DNA of 64,000 bases from Pollutimonas nitritireducens (GTDB taxonomy: Bacteria > Pseudomonadota > Gammaproteobacteria > Burkholderiales > Burkholderiaceae_B): the NCBI RefSeq assembly GCF_002849615.1, contig NZ_PDNV01000005.1:290011-354010 (forward strand), written 5' to 3'. Below, in pieces: positions 8,088 to 17,654 of this stretch. A program made the position numbers and the translations under genes. Each line of letters opens with the position of its first letter. The stretch's first letter is position 1. The notes beneath the pieces were generated by a model. It made no database searches. It was given only the letters and a program-made list of their open reading frames with translations, and was not told the DNA's origin.

Positions 8088-9941
8088 TTATGTCGCCGAC
8101 ACGTTGCCGCTATCGATGTCAAGCGCCGTTACGTGTTCAGCGGATTCCTGATGTGCACGTTTAGCGGCAGGCGCGCGCGCACGGTGCAGATTCAGCGCAG
8201 TATTGATGATGCCCACATGGCTGAATGCCTGCGGGAAATTACCCAGCATGCGGCGTTGATGCGGATCATATTGTTCCGCCAACAAGCCAACATCGTTACA
8301 TAGACCGGCAAGATGATCGAACAGCGCGCGCGCATCATGATCGCGCCCCAGCAGTACATAAACGTCGGCAAGCCAGAAAGAACAAACCAGAAAAGCGCCT
8401 TCGCCTGGGGGCAGACCGTCTACGCCAGCGTCGCTATCATAGCGTAGCAATAAACCGTCCTTCATCAGTCGTTTCTCGATGGCGGCGACGGTGCCCAGGA
8501 AGCGCGGATCATCAGCCGGCAAGAATCCCGTCAGAGCTATATGCAGAAGACTGGCATCCAGGCTGGTGGCGCCATAATGCTGAACGAAGCTGCCCAGCAC
8601 GGGATCGTAGGCTTTGCTGCAGACCTCGGCGTGGATTTCGTCGGCAATACGCCGGCAATTATCGGCAAATTCCCTCCCGTTCTTCATGGCGCCCGCAACC
8701 GTTGAAATACGGTCGAAGGCCACCCAGGCCATCACTTTGGAATGTGTGAAGTGTTGCCGCTGAGCTCGTATTTCCCAAATGCCTTCATCAGGATTGCGCC
8801 ACGCCTGCTCCAGAAACGGCACGATAACCTCTGCAATGGCTTCGATGCGGGGATGTGGAGGCAAATGCCCTTCTATGGCCTGGGCCATGGCATCCGCGAC
8901 TTCACCGAACACATCGAGCTGTGTCTGGGTGGCGGCGGCGTTGCCGATGCGTACAGGTTGGGAATTCTCGTAGCCGCTTAACCAGGGCAGTTCGAATTCC
9001 GGGAGGTGCCGCTCGCCTGCGAGTCCGTACATGATCTGCATTTGATCCGGGTTACCGGCGACAGACCGGCTCAGCCAGTCGCGCCACGCGCGGGCCTCAT
9101 CGAAATAGCCCAGGCTCATGAAGGCAAGCAGCGTCATCGTTGCATCACGCAACCAGCAGTACCGGTAGTCCCAGTTGCGCTGGCCACCAAGCTTTTCAGG
9201 TAGAGATGTGGTGGCAGCGGCGACAATGCCACCCGTTGGCAAGTAAGTGAGGGCCTTGAGCGTCAGCAATGACCGTTTTACCAGAGCTGAATAAGGTCCC
9301 ACGTCTGGGCACCGACTGGAAAATTCCTGCCAGAAATATTCAGTCTGGGCCAGCGCGGCCTTGACGTCGAAAGGATCGGACAGCCGTTCGTGCGACGGTT
9401 GATGTACCAAGGTAAATACCTCCCGTTCGCCTTCGGTGACCGTGAAATGCCCGATGGTTTCGGGTCCATGGCCTTCCAGCGGGACGTCGCAGCGCAGAAC
9501 CAGCAAGTCAGGGCCGGCAACCGCGGTATGTGTTTGCGCATCAGGACTTTCCACCCATGGCACTGTGCGTCCGTAGTTGAAGCGAATGAGCAGATCCACG
9601 TCGAAATGAACCGTGCCTTTTACACCCACCACGATACGTACAATACCCTGCAAAGCCAGACTCGATGGCATGAAATCAATAAGCTTGGCTACGCCCCCAT
9701 CGGTGGTAAAAGTGGTTTCAAGTATCATCGTGCCATCGCGGTAGGCACGTTCCGTGCGCCTTACCGGATTAGACGGCGCTATTTTCCAGCGACCATTATC
9801 GCGAGTGCCCAGCAGAGCAGCAAAACACGCCGCAGAGTCAAACCTTGGAAAACAGAGCCAGTCGATTGAACCCTCGTTGGATACCAGCGCTGCTGTTCGG
9901 CAATCGCCCAACAAGGCATAATCTTCGATCCTGACAGTCAT
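8088..9941 (-). CDS. Glycoside hydrolase family 15 (glucoamylase or trehalase type)
   Basis: 617 residues without a signal peptide, so cytoplasmic. The N-terminal beta-sandwich part begins IEDYALLGDCRTAALVSNEG and SIDWLCFPRFDSAACFAALL, the standard opening of bacterial GH15 proteins. The (alpha/alpha)6 part has GGQRNWDYRYCWLRDATMTL and ends with PQAFSHVGIINTALNL. Members release glucose from alpha-glucans, and several bacterial ones are alpha,alpha-trehalases. With otsBA in the same window, trehalase activity is possible but cannot be decided from sequence alone. It is divergent from usp across a region that holds an FNR-type box. Confidence 0.9.
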   Translation of the reverse strand: MTVRIEDYALLGDCRTAALVSNEGSIDWLCFPRFDSAACFAALLGTRDNGRWKIAPSNPVRRTERAYRDGTMILETTFTTDGGVAKLIDFMPSSLALQGIVRIVVGVKGTVHFDVDLLIRFNYGRTVPWVESPDAQTHTAVAGPDLLVLRCDVPLEGHGPETIGHFTVTEGEREVFTLVHQPSHERLSDPFDVKAALAQTEYFWQEFSSRCPDVGPYSALVKRSLLTLKALTYLPTGGIVAAATTSLPEKLGGQRNWDYRYCWLRDATMTLLAFMSLGYFDEARAWRDWLSRSVAGNPDQMQIMYGLAGERHLPEFELPWLSGYENSQPVRIGNAAATQTQLDVFGEVADAMAQAIEGHLPPHPRIEAIAEVIVPFLEQAWRNPDEGIWEIRAQRQHFTHSKVMAWVAFDRISTVAGAMKNGREFADNCRRIADEIHAEVCSKAYDPVLGSFVQHYGATSLDASLLHIALTGFLPADDPRFLGTVAAIEKRLMKDGLLLRYDSDAGVDGLPPGEGAFLVCSFWLADVYVLLGRDHDARALFDHLAGLCNDVGLLAEQYDPHQRRMLGNFPQAFSHVGIINTALNLHRARAPAAKRAHQESAEHVTALDIDSGNVSAT

Positions 9942-10027
9942 AAAGTTCCAAAAAATAATGCATATTCATTTCAAGCAAGACTTCCCATCACCCTAACCGT
10001 AGCAAGGGCGAGAAAATCATGCCATTA

Positions 10028-10041
10028 TTGATTTAAATCAC
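10028..10041 (+). promoter_or_regulatory. FNR/ANR-type box upstream of the universal stress protein
   Basis: TTGAT-TTAA-ATCAC matches 9 of 10 arm positions of the FNR consensus TTGAT-N4-ATCAA. A TAATAT hexamer at 10063-10068 would give a start near 10075, about 41 bases from the box centre, the exact class II FNR spacing. Low-oxygen control of usp is a well-known pattern in Pseudomonas and Burkholderia. The box could also serve the divergent GH15 gene. Confidence 0.6.
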
Positions 10042-10137
10042 GACGACGTTTACTCTATCTTTTAATATAAAACAGCTGCTCCTGTATTGCTACCCAAGCC
10101 AACAGGTGTAATTTGCGCAAATCTCCACGAGGTATCC

Positions 10138-10563
10138 ATGAGAACCATACTTGTTCCAGTCGACGGCTCCGAATCTTCCAATCGTGCTGTAAAGGCCGCA
10201 ATCAAGGCTGCCGGCGAATTTGGCGGGGCCACGCTGCACATCGTGACCGTGCACCCTCCTATCGTCTCGGGCAACGTCAAGCGCTTCTTTTCCATTGAAG
10301 CCCTCAATGATTATTACCAGGACGAAGGCCGCAACGCCCTGCTTTCCGCCAAGGCACTGCTGGATGAAGCTGGCGTGACCTATACCGACGAGATCGCGGT
10401 AGGGCCAGTGGCCCAGACCATTGCCGATGTCGCCAAGAAAAAAGGATGTGACCTGATCATCATGGGTACGCGCGGCCTGGGCGCAGTCACCGGTTTTGTA
10501 CTTGGCTCGGTAGCCACCAAGGTGCTCAGCCTTGTGGATATTCCGGTGGCTCTTATCAAGTAA
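10138..10563 (+). CDS. Universal stress protein (UspA family)
   Basis: 141 residues from the ATG at 10138 behind GAGG. It starts MRTILVPVDGSESSNRAVKA and ends with the ATP-binding pattern IIMGTRGLGAVTGFVLGSVA followed by TKVLSLVDIPVALIK. The GxxG-9x-GS(V) arrangement indicates an ATP-binding Usp of the kind induced by oxygen limitation and starvation. An FNR-type box lies 96 bases upstream. Its end is only 4 bases from the end of convergent zwf. Confidence 0.93.
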   Translation: MRTILVPVDGSESSNRAVKAAIKAAGEFGGATLHIVTVHPPIVSGNVKRFFSIEALNDYYQDEGRNALLSAKALLDEAGVTYTDEIAVGPVAQTIADVAKKKGCDLIIMGTRGLGAVTGFVLGSVATKVLSLVDIPVALIK

Positions 10564-10567
10564 ACAA

Positions 10568-11968
10568 TCAGGCCGGATCGGCATTGTGCCAGCCACCGTA
10601 GCTGGCGATAAGCGCATCGGCCTGTTCCGGCCCCCAGCTTCCCGGTTCATACGGCCATGAAGGATGATGGTGAGTAAGCACCGGCGCAAGCACTTTCCAC
10701 GCAGACTCAATGGCCTGCTGGCTTGTAAACAGGGCCCGCTCGCCAGCCATGGCGTCCGCCAGCAGGCGTTCATAGGGCATTTCCTCGAACGGGTCCACAT
10801 CCAGCAGATACAGTTCGCGCTGGTCGCCCACGAATTCCTTGCCCGATCTCTTTACCCGCGCCGCCAAGGCCACGGCTGAATTGGGCGAGATGCGGAATCG
10901 AATGTAGTTGGCCCGCCCATCCATCGGCTGCGAGTCGGAAAACAGTTTTTGTGGTGGTGCCTTCAGTTGCACCAGAACCTCTGCCACATTCTCGGCAAGG
11001 CACTTGCCGGACCGCAGAAACCAAGGCACGCCCGACCAACGCCATGAATCGATGAACAATCGCAGTGCGCTGAACGTTTCTACGTCGGATAGCTTATCGA
11101 CATGCGACTCCTGCCGGTAGCCGCGATATTGTCCGCGCACGAGGTCATCGGCACGTACCGGCCTCATCGCCTGGAAAACCTTCGCCTTTTCGGAATGCAC
11201 AGCCGCATAGCCCTGGTATGCCGGCGGCTCCATGGCCAGCAGGGCAACGATCTGGAATAGGTGATTCTGAATAACATCACGCAGGCATCCGGCACTCTCG
11301 TAGAATGCGCCACGATTCTCGACTCCAAAGGTTTCCGCCAGCGTTATCTGCACGCTTTCGACATGGTCTCTGTTCCAGATTGGCTCAAGAAAGGAGTTGG
11401 CAAATCGAAAATACAGGATGTTCATGATCGCTTCCTTGCCCAGGAAGTGATCGATCCGGAATATAGCGTCCTCCGGAAACACCGAACATGCCACCTCGTT
11501 AAGCCGGCGTGCCGACTCCAAATCGCGGCCGAATGGTTTTTCAACAATGACGCGCGCATTTTTCGCTAACCCTGCCGCGGCCAATCCCGTCATGACAGTG
11601 GCAAACAATGAAGGGGGAATGGCCAGGTAATGGATAGGACGCGCACACCTGCCCAGAGCGATTCTCAAATGCTCAAACGACGCGGGATCTTTATAGTCGC
11701 CGCTCACGTACTGCACCAGCCCCAGCAAACGGTCGAGCGCCGCTGTATCATCAATGCCGCCTGAGAGCCGGAGACTGTGTTCAATACGCTCGCGTAGTTG
11801 TTGATGGGTCAATGGCGAAGACGCCACGCCCACAACTGGAACCGCCAACGTTCCCTTCTTGACCATGGCATAAAGGGCTGGAAAAATTTTCTTCTGCGCC
11901 AGATCGCCCGTCATCCCGAAAAGCACCAGACAGTCCGACCCTTCGCCGCGTTTCCCGAATGCAGTCAT
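10568..11968 (-). CDS. zwf: Glucose-6-phosphate 1-dehydrogenase
   Basis: 466 residues from the ATG at 11966-11968, which overlaps the gnd stop in an ATGA; longer in-frame starts run back into gnd and are not used. The nucleotide loop [18 protein letters not shown] is at 17-34 and the active-site segment RIDHFLGKE at 171-179, with Phe where Tyr is usual. The enzyme makes 6-phosphogluconolactone and NADPH. Translational coupling after gnd makes a two-gene oxidative pentose-phosphate operon; no lactonase gene lies beside it. The Thr in GMTGDL in place of the common AxGDL is ordinary variation. Confidence 0.95.
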   Translation of the reverse strand: MTAFGKRGEGSDCLVLFGMTGDLAQKKIFPALYAMVKKGTLAVPVVGVASSPLTHQQLRERIEHSLRLSGGIDDTAALDRLLGLVQYVSGDYKDPASFEHLRIALGRCARPIHYLAIPPSLFATVMTGLAAAGLAKNARVIVEKPFGRDLESARRLNEVACSVFPEDAIFRIDHFLGKEAIMNILYFRFANSFLEPIWNRDHVESVQITLAETFGVENRGAFYESAGCLRDVIQNHLFQIVALLAMEPPAYQGYAAVHSEKAKVFQAMRPVRADDLVRGQYRGYRQESHVDKLSDVETFSALRLFIDSWRWSGVPWFLRSGKCLAENVAEVLVQLKAPPQKLFSDSQPMDGRANYIRFRISPNSAVALAARVKRSGKEFVGDQRELYLLDVDPFEEMPYERLLADAMAGERALFTSQQAIESAWKVLAPVLTHHHPSWPYEPGSWGPEQADALIASYGGWHNADPA

Positions 11969-12984
11969 GAACTGGAACCTTTGGGCTTTTCCACGTGCCC
12001 ACCAAACTGTTTTCTCATGGCCGACAAGACGCGGTTGGCATAATCGGCATTCCCGCGCGATTCGAACCGCGAAAACAACGCGGCGCTGAGAACCGGCGTT
12101 GGCACTCCCTGATCCACGGCCGCCGCCAGTGCCCAACGCCCTTCTCCCGAATCGGAGACATGGCCGGTGTAATCGTCGAGTGCTGCATTGCCCTGCAGCG
12201 ACCTGGCAGTAAGATCGAGCAACCACGAGCCGATCACGCTGCCGCGTCGCCATAATTCAGTGATTTCCGGTAGATCGAGGTCGTACTGGAAATGTTCGGG
12301 ATGCCGCAAGGGAGTCGTTTCGGCATCCGACTCACGGATATGCTTGCCAATATTCGCCTTGTGCAGCATATTCAACCCCTCCGCGTAGGCGGCCATCATG
12401 CCGTATTCGATGCCGTTGTGAACCATCTTCACAAAGTGGCCCGCACCATGCGGCCCGCAGTGCAAATAACCCAGGTCCGCATTGGTCTGCATCCGACCAG
12501 GAGTGGCGGGTACAGTATCGGCGCCAGGCGAAAGCGCGGCGAATATGGGTTCCAGATGCGCAAACGTGGTGCTCTCGCCCCCCACCATGAGGCAATAGCC
12601 ACGTTCCAGACCTGCCACGCCACCGCTGGTGCCCACGTCCATGTAATGAATGCCGTGGCCAGCCAGCTCGGCGGCCCGGCGTATATCGTTGTGATAAGAC
12701 GAGTTGCCCCCGTCTATGATGATATCGCCTTGATGCAGCATGGGCGTCAATTGCCCGAGTACGCTGTCGACGGCGGCGGCGGGTACCATTAGCCATATAA
12801 TTCGCGGAGCAACCAGCTTGGCAGCAAGATCATCCAGCCCGCTGCTTGCGGTAGCACCGAGCTCGACCAATGACTTCGATGCGGCAGGATCGGCATCGAA
12901 CACCACGCATTCGTGGCCGTTACGCAGCAGACGCTGCGCCATATTGCTGCCCATGCGGCCCAAACCCACCATCCCGATCTGCAT
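11965..12984 (-). CDS. gnd: 6-phosphogluconate dehydrogenase, decarboxylating (short type)
   Basis: 339 residues, so it belongs to the short YqeC/GntZ-like class (about 300-340), not the 470-residue class. It has the Rossmann start [20 protein letters not shown], the substrate segment [13 protein letters not shown], and [20 protein letters not shown], and the catalytic segment [15 protein letters not shown]. It converts 6-phosphogluconate to ribulose-5-phosphate, often preferring NAD in this class. GGAG precedes the ATG. It is coupled to zwf by a 4-base overlap. Confidence 0.95.
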   Translation of the reverse strand: MQIGMVGLGRMGSNMAQRLLRNGHECVVFDADPAASKSLVELGATASSGLDDLAAKLVAPRIIWLMVPAAAVDSVLGQLTPMLHQGDIIIDGGNSSYHNDIRRAAELAGHGIHYMDVGTSGGVAGLERGYCLMVGGESTTFAHLEPIFAALSPGADTVPATPGRMQTNADLGYLHCGPHGAGHFVKMVHNGIEYGMMAAYAEGLNMLHKANIGKHIRESDAETTPLRHPEHFQYDLDLPEITELWRRGSVIGSWLLDLTARSLQGNAALDDYTGHVSDSGEGRWALAAAVDQGVPTPVLSAALFSRFESRGNADYANRVLSAMRKQFGGHVEKPKGSSS

Positions 12985-13062
12985 TGTTGTTCTCCAGAAA
13001 AATAAAACCTTAACCTATAACATCGTAGATTGTTTCGTTGACTCTTTTCCACGAGGTAATGT

Positions 13063-13545
13063 ATGCCCTTCCCATCCTACCAGTACGCGCCTGCCTGGGA
13101 GATTGACCAGTGGATCAATACCCGCGACGAACTAACCGTGGAATCTTTTCGAGGACGCGTAGTGGTCCTGCATGCATTCCAGATGCTTTGTCCTGCCTGC
13201 GTCAGCCATGGAATCTCGCAGGCGAAAGCCATACATAACGCCTTTCCCCTCGACAAACTGCGCGTTATCGGCCTGCATACGGTGTTCGAGCACCATGAAG
13301 CCATGGGGCCGGTTTCTCTCAAGGCATTCATCCAGGAGTACCGGATACCTTTCCCTGTCGGCATAGATCGGCGACAGGGCGACGACCCTATTCCGCTGAC
13401 TATGCGCGCGTATGGATTGCAAGGCACCCCCAGCCTGATCCTGATAGATCAAAAGGGGCATATAAGATTGCATCATTTCGGGCAGCTGGACGATTTGCAC
13501 GTGGGCGCGACCATAGGCCAGTTACTCACTGAAGGCACCGCATGA
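13063..13545 (+). CDS. Redoxin-family (TlpA/AhpC-like) thiol-disulfide protein
   Basis: 160 residues with no signal peptide. A thioredoxin fold is indicated by the active site CPAC at 43-46 in AFQMLCPACVSHGISQAKAI and by GLQGTPSLILIDQKG with the cis-Pro. The Cys-Pro-Ala-Cys pair and the missing export signal suggest a cytosolic reductase or peroxidase-like redoxin, not a cytochrome-c maturation factor. It is divergent from gnd and convergent with the slipin gene, 3 bases from its end. The partner is unknown. Confidence 0.8.
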   Translation: MPFPSYQYAPAWEIDQWINTRDELTVESFRGRVVVLHAFQMLCPACVSHGISQAKAIHNAFPLDKLRVIGLHTVFEHHEAMGPVSLKAFIQEYRIPFPVGIDRRQGDDPIPLTMRAYGLQGTPSLILIDQKGHIRLHHFGQLDDLHVGATIGQLLTEGTA

Positions 13546-13548
13546 CGA

Positions 13549-14307
13549 TCAGGACTTCTTGTTCATCAATGTCGACAGCAAATCCACTGGTATGGGAAAA
13601 ACCAGGGTAGAGCTCTTGTCACCCGCCACTTGGGTCAGCGTCTGCAGATAGCGGAGCTGCATCGCGGAGGGCTGCACGGCAAGAATCTCGGCGGCCTCCA
13701 TCAACGCCTGCGCCGCCTGCTTTTCACCTTCGGCGTGAATGACCTTCGCGCGGCGTTCGCGTTCGGCCTCGGCCTGACGGGCGATGGCGCGCACCATATT
13801 TTCGTTCAGGTCAATGTGCTTGATTTCGACATTGGTCACCTTGATACCCCACGAGTCGGTTTGCGCATCGAGTATCTGTTGAATATCGAGATTGAGCTTT
13901 TCACGCTCCGATAGCATCTCGTCGAGTTCGTGTTTGCCGAGCACCGCGCGCAAGGTCGTCTGCGCCAGCTGACTGGTGGCTTCCAGATAGTGCTCGACCT
14001 GGATGATCGCCCGGTCTGGAGCCACGACCCGGAAGTAGAGGACGGCATTGACCTTAACCGAGACGTTATCGCGTGAGATGACGTCCTGCGCGGGCACGTC
14101 CATGGTGACAACACGCAAGTCCACCCGCACCATTTGTTGCAGTACCGGTATTACGAAGATCAGTCCAGGCCCCTTCACCTTGGTAAATCGTCCCAGGGTG
14201 AAAATTACACCCCGCTGGTATTCGCGGAGGATCTTGATAGCATTGAACATCACCAGCAGTACGAAGATGATAATAACGGTCAAAACAATATTGACGCCGT
14301 AGAACAT
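13549..14307 (-). CDS. Slipin / SPFH-band 7 membrane protein
   Basis: 252 residues. One N-terminal membrane anchor ([20 protein letters not shown]) is followed by the SPFH domain opening [20 protein letters not shown]. Then come [20 protein letters not shown] and [20 protein letters not shown], an [20 protein letters not shown] coiled region, and the C-terminal [20 protein letters not shown]. Bacterial slipins (YbbK/PH1511 type) form rings in the inner membrane and are substrates or partners of NfeD-type proteases. The upstream gene encodes exactly such a protease, 15 bases away, so they form one functional pair. Confidence 0.92.
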   Translation of the reverse strand: MFYGVNIVLTVIIIFVLLVMFNAIKILREYQRGVIFTLGRFTKVKGPGLIFVIPVLQQMVRVDLRVVTMDVPAQDVISRDNVSVKVNAVLYFRVVAPDRAIIQVEHYLEATSQLAQTTLRAVLGKHELDEMLSEREKLNLDIQQILDAQTDSWGIKVTNVEIKHIDLNENMVRAIARQAEAERERRAKVIHAEGEKQAAQALMEAAEILAVQPSAMQLRYLQTLTQVAGDKSSTLVFPIPVDLLSTLMNKKS

Positions 14308-14322
14308 GGTTATTCCCCTGAG

Positions 14323-15744
14323 TTAATGCCGCATCATGGGTGCCGGTCCGGCACGAGTCACTTGTAAAGTCAGCCCGTCCATGGCAACCACGCGGACACG
14401 GTCGCCCGGGGATAGCGGTTCCTTGCTGCGTACCCGCCAACTCTCGCCACGAAGCTCTGCGTACATGGTGCCATCGAGCACATTGGTTACTACGCCTTCC
14501 AGCCCCAACATCTGTTCACGTCCGCTGACGATCGCGCTGTTGCGTGCACGAGATACCATGATGCCCGTCAGCATGATGAGGCCTGCACAGGATATGGCAA
14601 AGCCGACAAGGAACGGGATTGATAAATCGAACTCAGCGATCCCCGTATCGGTAAGGAATAAACCTCCCAGGATGAACGCAATTATTCCCCCAAGCCCCAG
14701 AATACCGAAGCTGGGTAAGAAAGCTTCGGCAATCATCATCGCGGCGCCTGCAGCGGCAAGAGCGACACCGGCCCAATTCACTGGCAACATCTGGAACGCA
14801 TAAAGACCTAGCAGTATGCAAATCAGGCCTGCCACGCCCGGCAAGGCAATCCCCGGACTGGTCAGCTCGAAAAACAGTCCGTAAATGCCTACCATCATCA
14901 GAATCAGTGCAATCTGGGGGTTAGCCAGCAAGGACAGCACCCTGGTACGCCAGTCCGGTGCAATGCGCACGATCGTTGCGCCGGCGGTGGCAAGCTGTAC
15001 CGATTCACCTTTCTCCAACTTGACCGTACGCCCGTCGATTTTCTGAAGCAGATCATTGGTGTCGGAAGCGATCAGATCTATGACCCCTGCCTTCAGCGCC
15101 TCCTGCGCAGGCAGGCTGCTGGCCTCGCGCACCGTCCTCTCGGCAAAGTCGGCGTTGCGCTCCCTAAGTTGTGCAAGACTGCGCAGGTATGCCGCCGCAT
15201 CATTGGTGGCCTTATTCATCATTGTGCTGCCGCCTGCTTTCTTGTCAGCCTCCGCTTCAGGCGAAGGGGATGCGCCGCCACCTCCGATGGAAACGGGCGT
15301 GGCGGCGCCCAGATTGCTGGCCGGCGTCATGGCCGCCACATGGCTGGCATATAGGATGAAAGTTCCGGCGCTTGCCGCGCGTGCTCCGCCTGGCGCGACG
15401 AACGTAGCCACGGGAACCGGTGAAGCCAGGATTCCGCGAACGATGGATCTCATGGAGGAATCCAGCCCACCCGGCGTGTCCAGCTCAATAACGAGCAATG
15501 CCGCACGTTCCTGCGCCGCTCGCTGCAAGCCCCGGATAATGAAATCGGAAGATGGCGGGCTGATGATGCCATCGACCTGAAGCACCATGACAGTGGAGGC
15601 AGAATTGGTCGACGCCGTCGCGTCGGGCGCCGTCGCGCTTGACGATGTCATCTCGTCCGCGGCAATGGCAAGCCCGGGAGTCAGTACCGCCAAACCCAGT
15701 GCGGCCAGCACCAGGGCGCCTATGATCGTTTTGATTCTGATCAT
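14323..15744 (-). CDS. NfeD-family membrane serine protease (ClpP class)
   Basis: 473 residues with a signal peptide (GALVLAALGLAVLTPGLAIA). A ClpP-like domain carries GGARAASAGTFILYASHVAA, in which the Ser of SAGT is the likely nucleophile, and the later KATNDAAAYLRSLA holds the probable catalytic Lys. Four or five membrane segments follow, then a C-terminal NfeD OB-fold (GLEGVVTNVLDGTMYAELRG). The archaeal homologue PH1510 cleaves the hydrophobic tail of its slipin partner. Here the slipin gene follows directly, so the two likely act together in inner-membrane quality control. Confidence 0.92.
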   Translation of the reverse strand: MIRIKTIIGALVLAALGLAVLTPGLAIAADEMTSSSATAPDATASTNSASTVMVLQVDGIISPPSSDFIIRGLQRAAQERAALLVIELDTPGGLDSSMRSIVRGILASPVPVATFVAPGGARAASAGTFILYASHVAAMTPASNLGAATPVSIGGGGASPSPEAEADKKAGGSTMMNKATNDAAAYLRSLAQLRERNADFAERTVREASSLPAQEALKAGVIDLIASDTNDLLQKIDGRTVKLEKGESVQLATAGATIVRIAPDWRTRVLSLLANPQIALILMMVGIYGLFFELTSPGIALPGVAGLICILLGLYAFQMLPVNWAGVALAAAGAAMMIAEAFLPSFGILGLGGIIAFILGGLFLTDTGIAEFDLSIPFLVGFAISCAGLIMLTGIMVSRARNSAIVSGREQMLGLEGVVTNVLDGTMYAELRGESWRVRSKEPLSPGDRVRVVAMDGLTLQVTRAGPAPMMRH

Positions 15745-15769
15745 GTCCGCCTCCTTGATGAGGGAACAT

Positions 15770-16162
15770 TCAGTATAGGCCCATTATTTCAGTTGCCAAG
15801 ACCCGCGCATGGTTGTGTTCGATATCCTTGGCCGCGTATACCAGCGTGATCGGCTTGCCCTTGGCCGATTCAACCAGGTGATGCATGTGCTGTCGTTGTT
15901 CCGGGGCCTGCAACTCCAAACGATAACGTCTGCAAAACTCGTCCCAATGGGAAACCTTATGCCCAAACCAGGTTCGCAACGACGTGCTGGGTGCGAGCTG
16001 CTTGCTCCACTCGTCGAATAAAACTTCAGTGCGCGACATACCACGGGGCCAAAGACGATCAACCAGAACGCGATAGCCGTCACTGGCATCAATGGGTTCG
16101 TAAGCCCGTTTTATACGGACGTCCGGGTGCTTGCGTCCATCATGCAATGTCACGGCTGTCAT
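15770..16162 (-). CDS. DUF488 family protein
   Basis: 130 residues matching DUF488 (YeaO-like): VRIKRAYEPIDASDGYRVLV followed by DRLWPRGMSR, then WFGHKVSHWDEFCRRYRLEL and ITLVYAAKDIEHNHARVL near the end. The domain is common in bacteria with no agreed function; some members are linked to stress and DNA-repair gene sets. The first ATG sits directly against AAGAGG, so translation may begin at the GTG three codons later (16153). It lies 25 bases upstream of the NfeD gene and may be in the same transcript. Confidence 0.88.
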   Translation of the reverse strand: MTAVTLHDGRKHPDVRIKRAYEPIDASDGYRVLVDRLWPRGMSRTEVLFDEWSKQLAPSTSLRTWFGHKVSHWDEFCRRYRLELQAPEQRQHMHHLVESAKGKPITLVYAAKDIEHNHARVLATEIMGLY

Positions 16163-16181
16163 CCTCTTGACAAGTTGGTGG

Positions 16182-17579
16182 CTAGCCTGCGTGCGTCATG
16201 TTGATGGGGACGATCCATGCATCGTATTCCTGCGCACTGACGTATCCGAGTTCGAGTGCCGCCGCACGCAAGGTGGTCTGCTCTTTCTGGGCTTTCTTGG
16301 CGATGGCTGCCGCCTTGTCATAACCAATATGGCGATTCAGGGCCGTTACGAGCATGAGGTTCTTCTCCAGGTTTTCGGCGATTCGCTCGCGATTCGGTTC
16401 TATTCCGACCGCGCAGTAGTCATTGAAGGCAAGACAAGCGTCGCTTATCAAGCCGATGCTCTCCAGTACGTTATGGACCATGACGGGCTTAAAGACATTA
16501 AGCTGGAAATTGCCCTGGCTGCCGGCGAAGGCCGTCGCGGCATCATTGCCGAATACCTGTACACATACCATAGTCATGGCCTCGCACTGGGTGGGATTGA
16601 CCTTGCCCGGCATGATGGATGAGCCGGGCTCGTTATCAGGTATGCTCAATTCACCTATGCCGCAACGCGGTCCACTGGCCAACCATCGCACATCATTGGC
16701 CATTTTCATCAGCCCACCCGCCAGGGTGCGCAGTGACGCCGATAGGCCGACCAGTGCATCGTGCGCCGACAAGGCAAAGAATTTGTTGTCGGCAGAACGG
16801 AAAGGCAAGCCCGTCAAGCTTTCGATACGTGCGGCCGCCACCTCGCCGAAGCGGGGGTGGGAGTTCAGGCCGGTACCCACGGCGGTGCCTCCAATTGCCA
16901 GGTCATAGATGCCGGGGAGATCGGACTGTATCTGAGCCAGCGCGAAGTCGATTTGCGCCACCCATGCACCGATCTCCTGGCCCAGTGTTATAGGAGTGGC
17001 ATCCTGCAAATGGGTGCGGCCGGTCTTGACCACATCGTCGAACTGGCCTGCCTTGCCTGCAAGCGTGTCGCGCAACTTGCCCACCGACGGAAACAGCCTG
17101 AGCGCGAGTTCTTGCGCTACCGCAATATGCATCGCGGTGGGAAAGGTATCGTTCGATGACTGACCCCGATTCACATGATCGTTCGGGTGTACGGGAACTT
17201 TGCTACCGCGCTCGCCGCCGGCCAATTCAATGGCACGATTGGCGATTACCTCGTTGGCATTCATATTGGACTGAGTGCCGGACCCGGTCTGGAAAACGAC
17301 CAATGGAAATTCACCGTCGAGCCTGCCATCGATGACCTCATCGGCCGCCCTGACGATGAACTCGGCAATTTCCATGGGAAGCTCGCCGAGATCGGCATTG
17401 GCCTGTGCTGCCGCCTTTTTCAGGATACCCAATGCAGAAATGATGGGGGACTGCCACTGAAACCGTGCAATGCCTATGGGAAAGTTCTGGATGGACCGTT
17501 GGGTCTGTGCGCCCCAATATCGTTCGGCCGGAACGTCGATTTCGCCCATGGAATCAGTTTCTTTACGCGTTGCCGCCAT
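16182..17579 (-). CDS. fumC: Class II fumarate hydratase
   Basis: 465 residues from the ATG at 17577-17579, six bases after AAGGAG; the GTG codon before it is too close to the ribosome site. Family signatures are present: [45 protein letters not shown] and the superfamily signature [16 protein letters not shown]. The iron-free, oxygen-stable enzyme interconverts fumarate and malate in the TCA cycle, useful under oxidative stress. It stands in the same direction as epd upstream, with a 75-base gap. Confidence 0.96.
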   Translation of the reverse strand: MAATRKETDSMGEIDVPAERYWGAQTQRSIQNFPIGIARFQWQSPIISALGILKKAAAQANADLGELPMEIAEFIVRAADEVIDGRLDGEFPLVVFQTGSGTQSNMNANEVIANRAIELAGGERGSKVPVHPNDHVNRGQSSNDTFPTAMHIAVAQELALRLFPSVGKLRDTLAGKAGQFDDVVKTGRTHLQDATPITLGQEIGAWVAQIDFALAQIQSDLPGIYDLAIGGTAVGTGLNSHPRFGEVAAARIESLTGLPFRSADNKFFALSAHDALVGLSASLRTLAGGLMKMANDVRWLASGPRCGIGELSIPDNEPGSSIMPGKVNPTQCEAMTMVCVQVFGNDAATAFAGSQGNFQLNVFKPVMVHNVLESIGLISDACLAFNDYCAVGIEPNRERIAENLEKNLMLVTALNRHIGYDKAAAIAKKAQKEQTTLRAAALELGYVSAQEYDAWIVPINMTHAG

Positions 17580-17654
17580 CACACGCTCCTTATGCTGGTA
17601 GGTGAAAGTACAGTAGCCTTAACTATACGCCTGCAACCACAAGGGCGCTAAAGC

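Noticed and set aside
13063..13545. Redoxin considered as a cytochrome-c biogenesis protein (ResA/CcmG).
   Set aside because: No signal peptide or membrane anchor, and no cytochrome maturation genes nearby.
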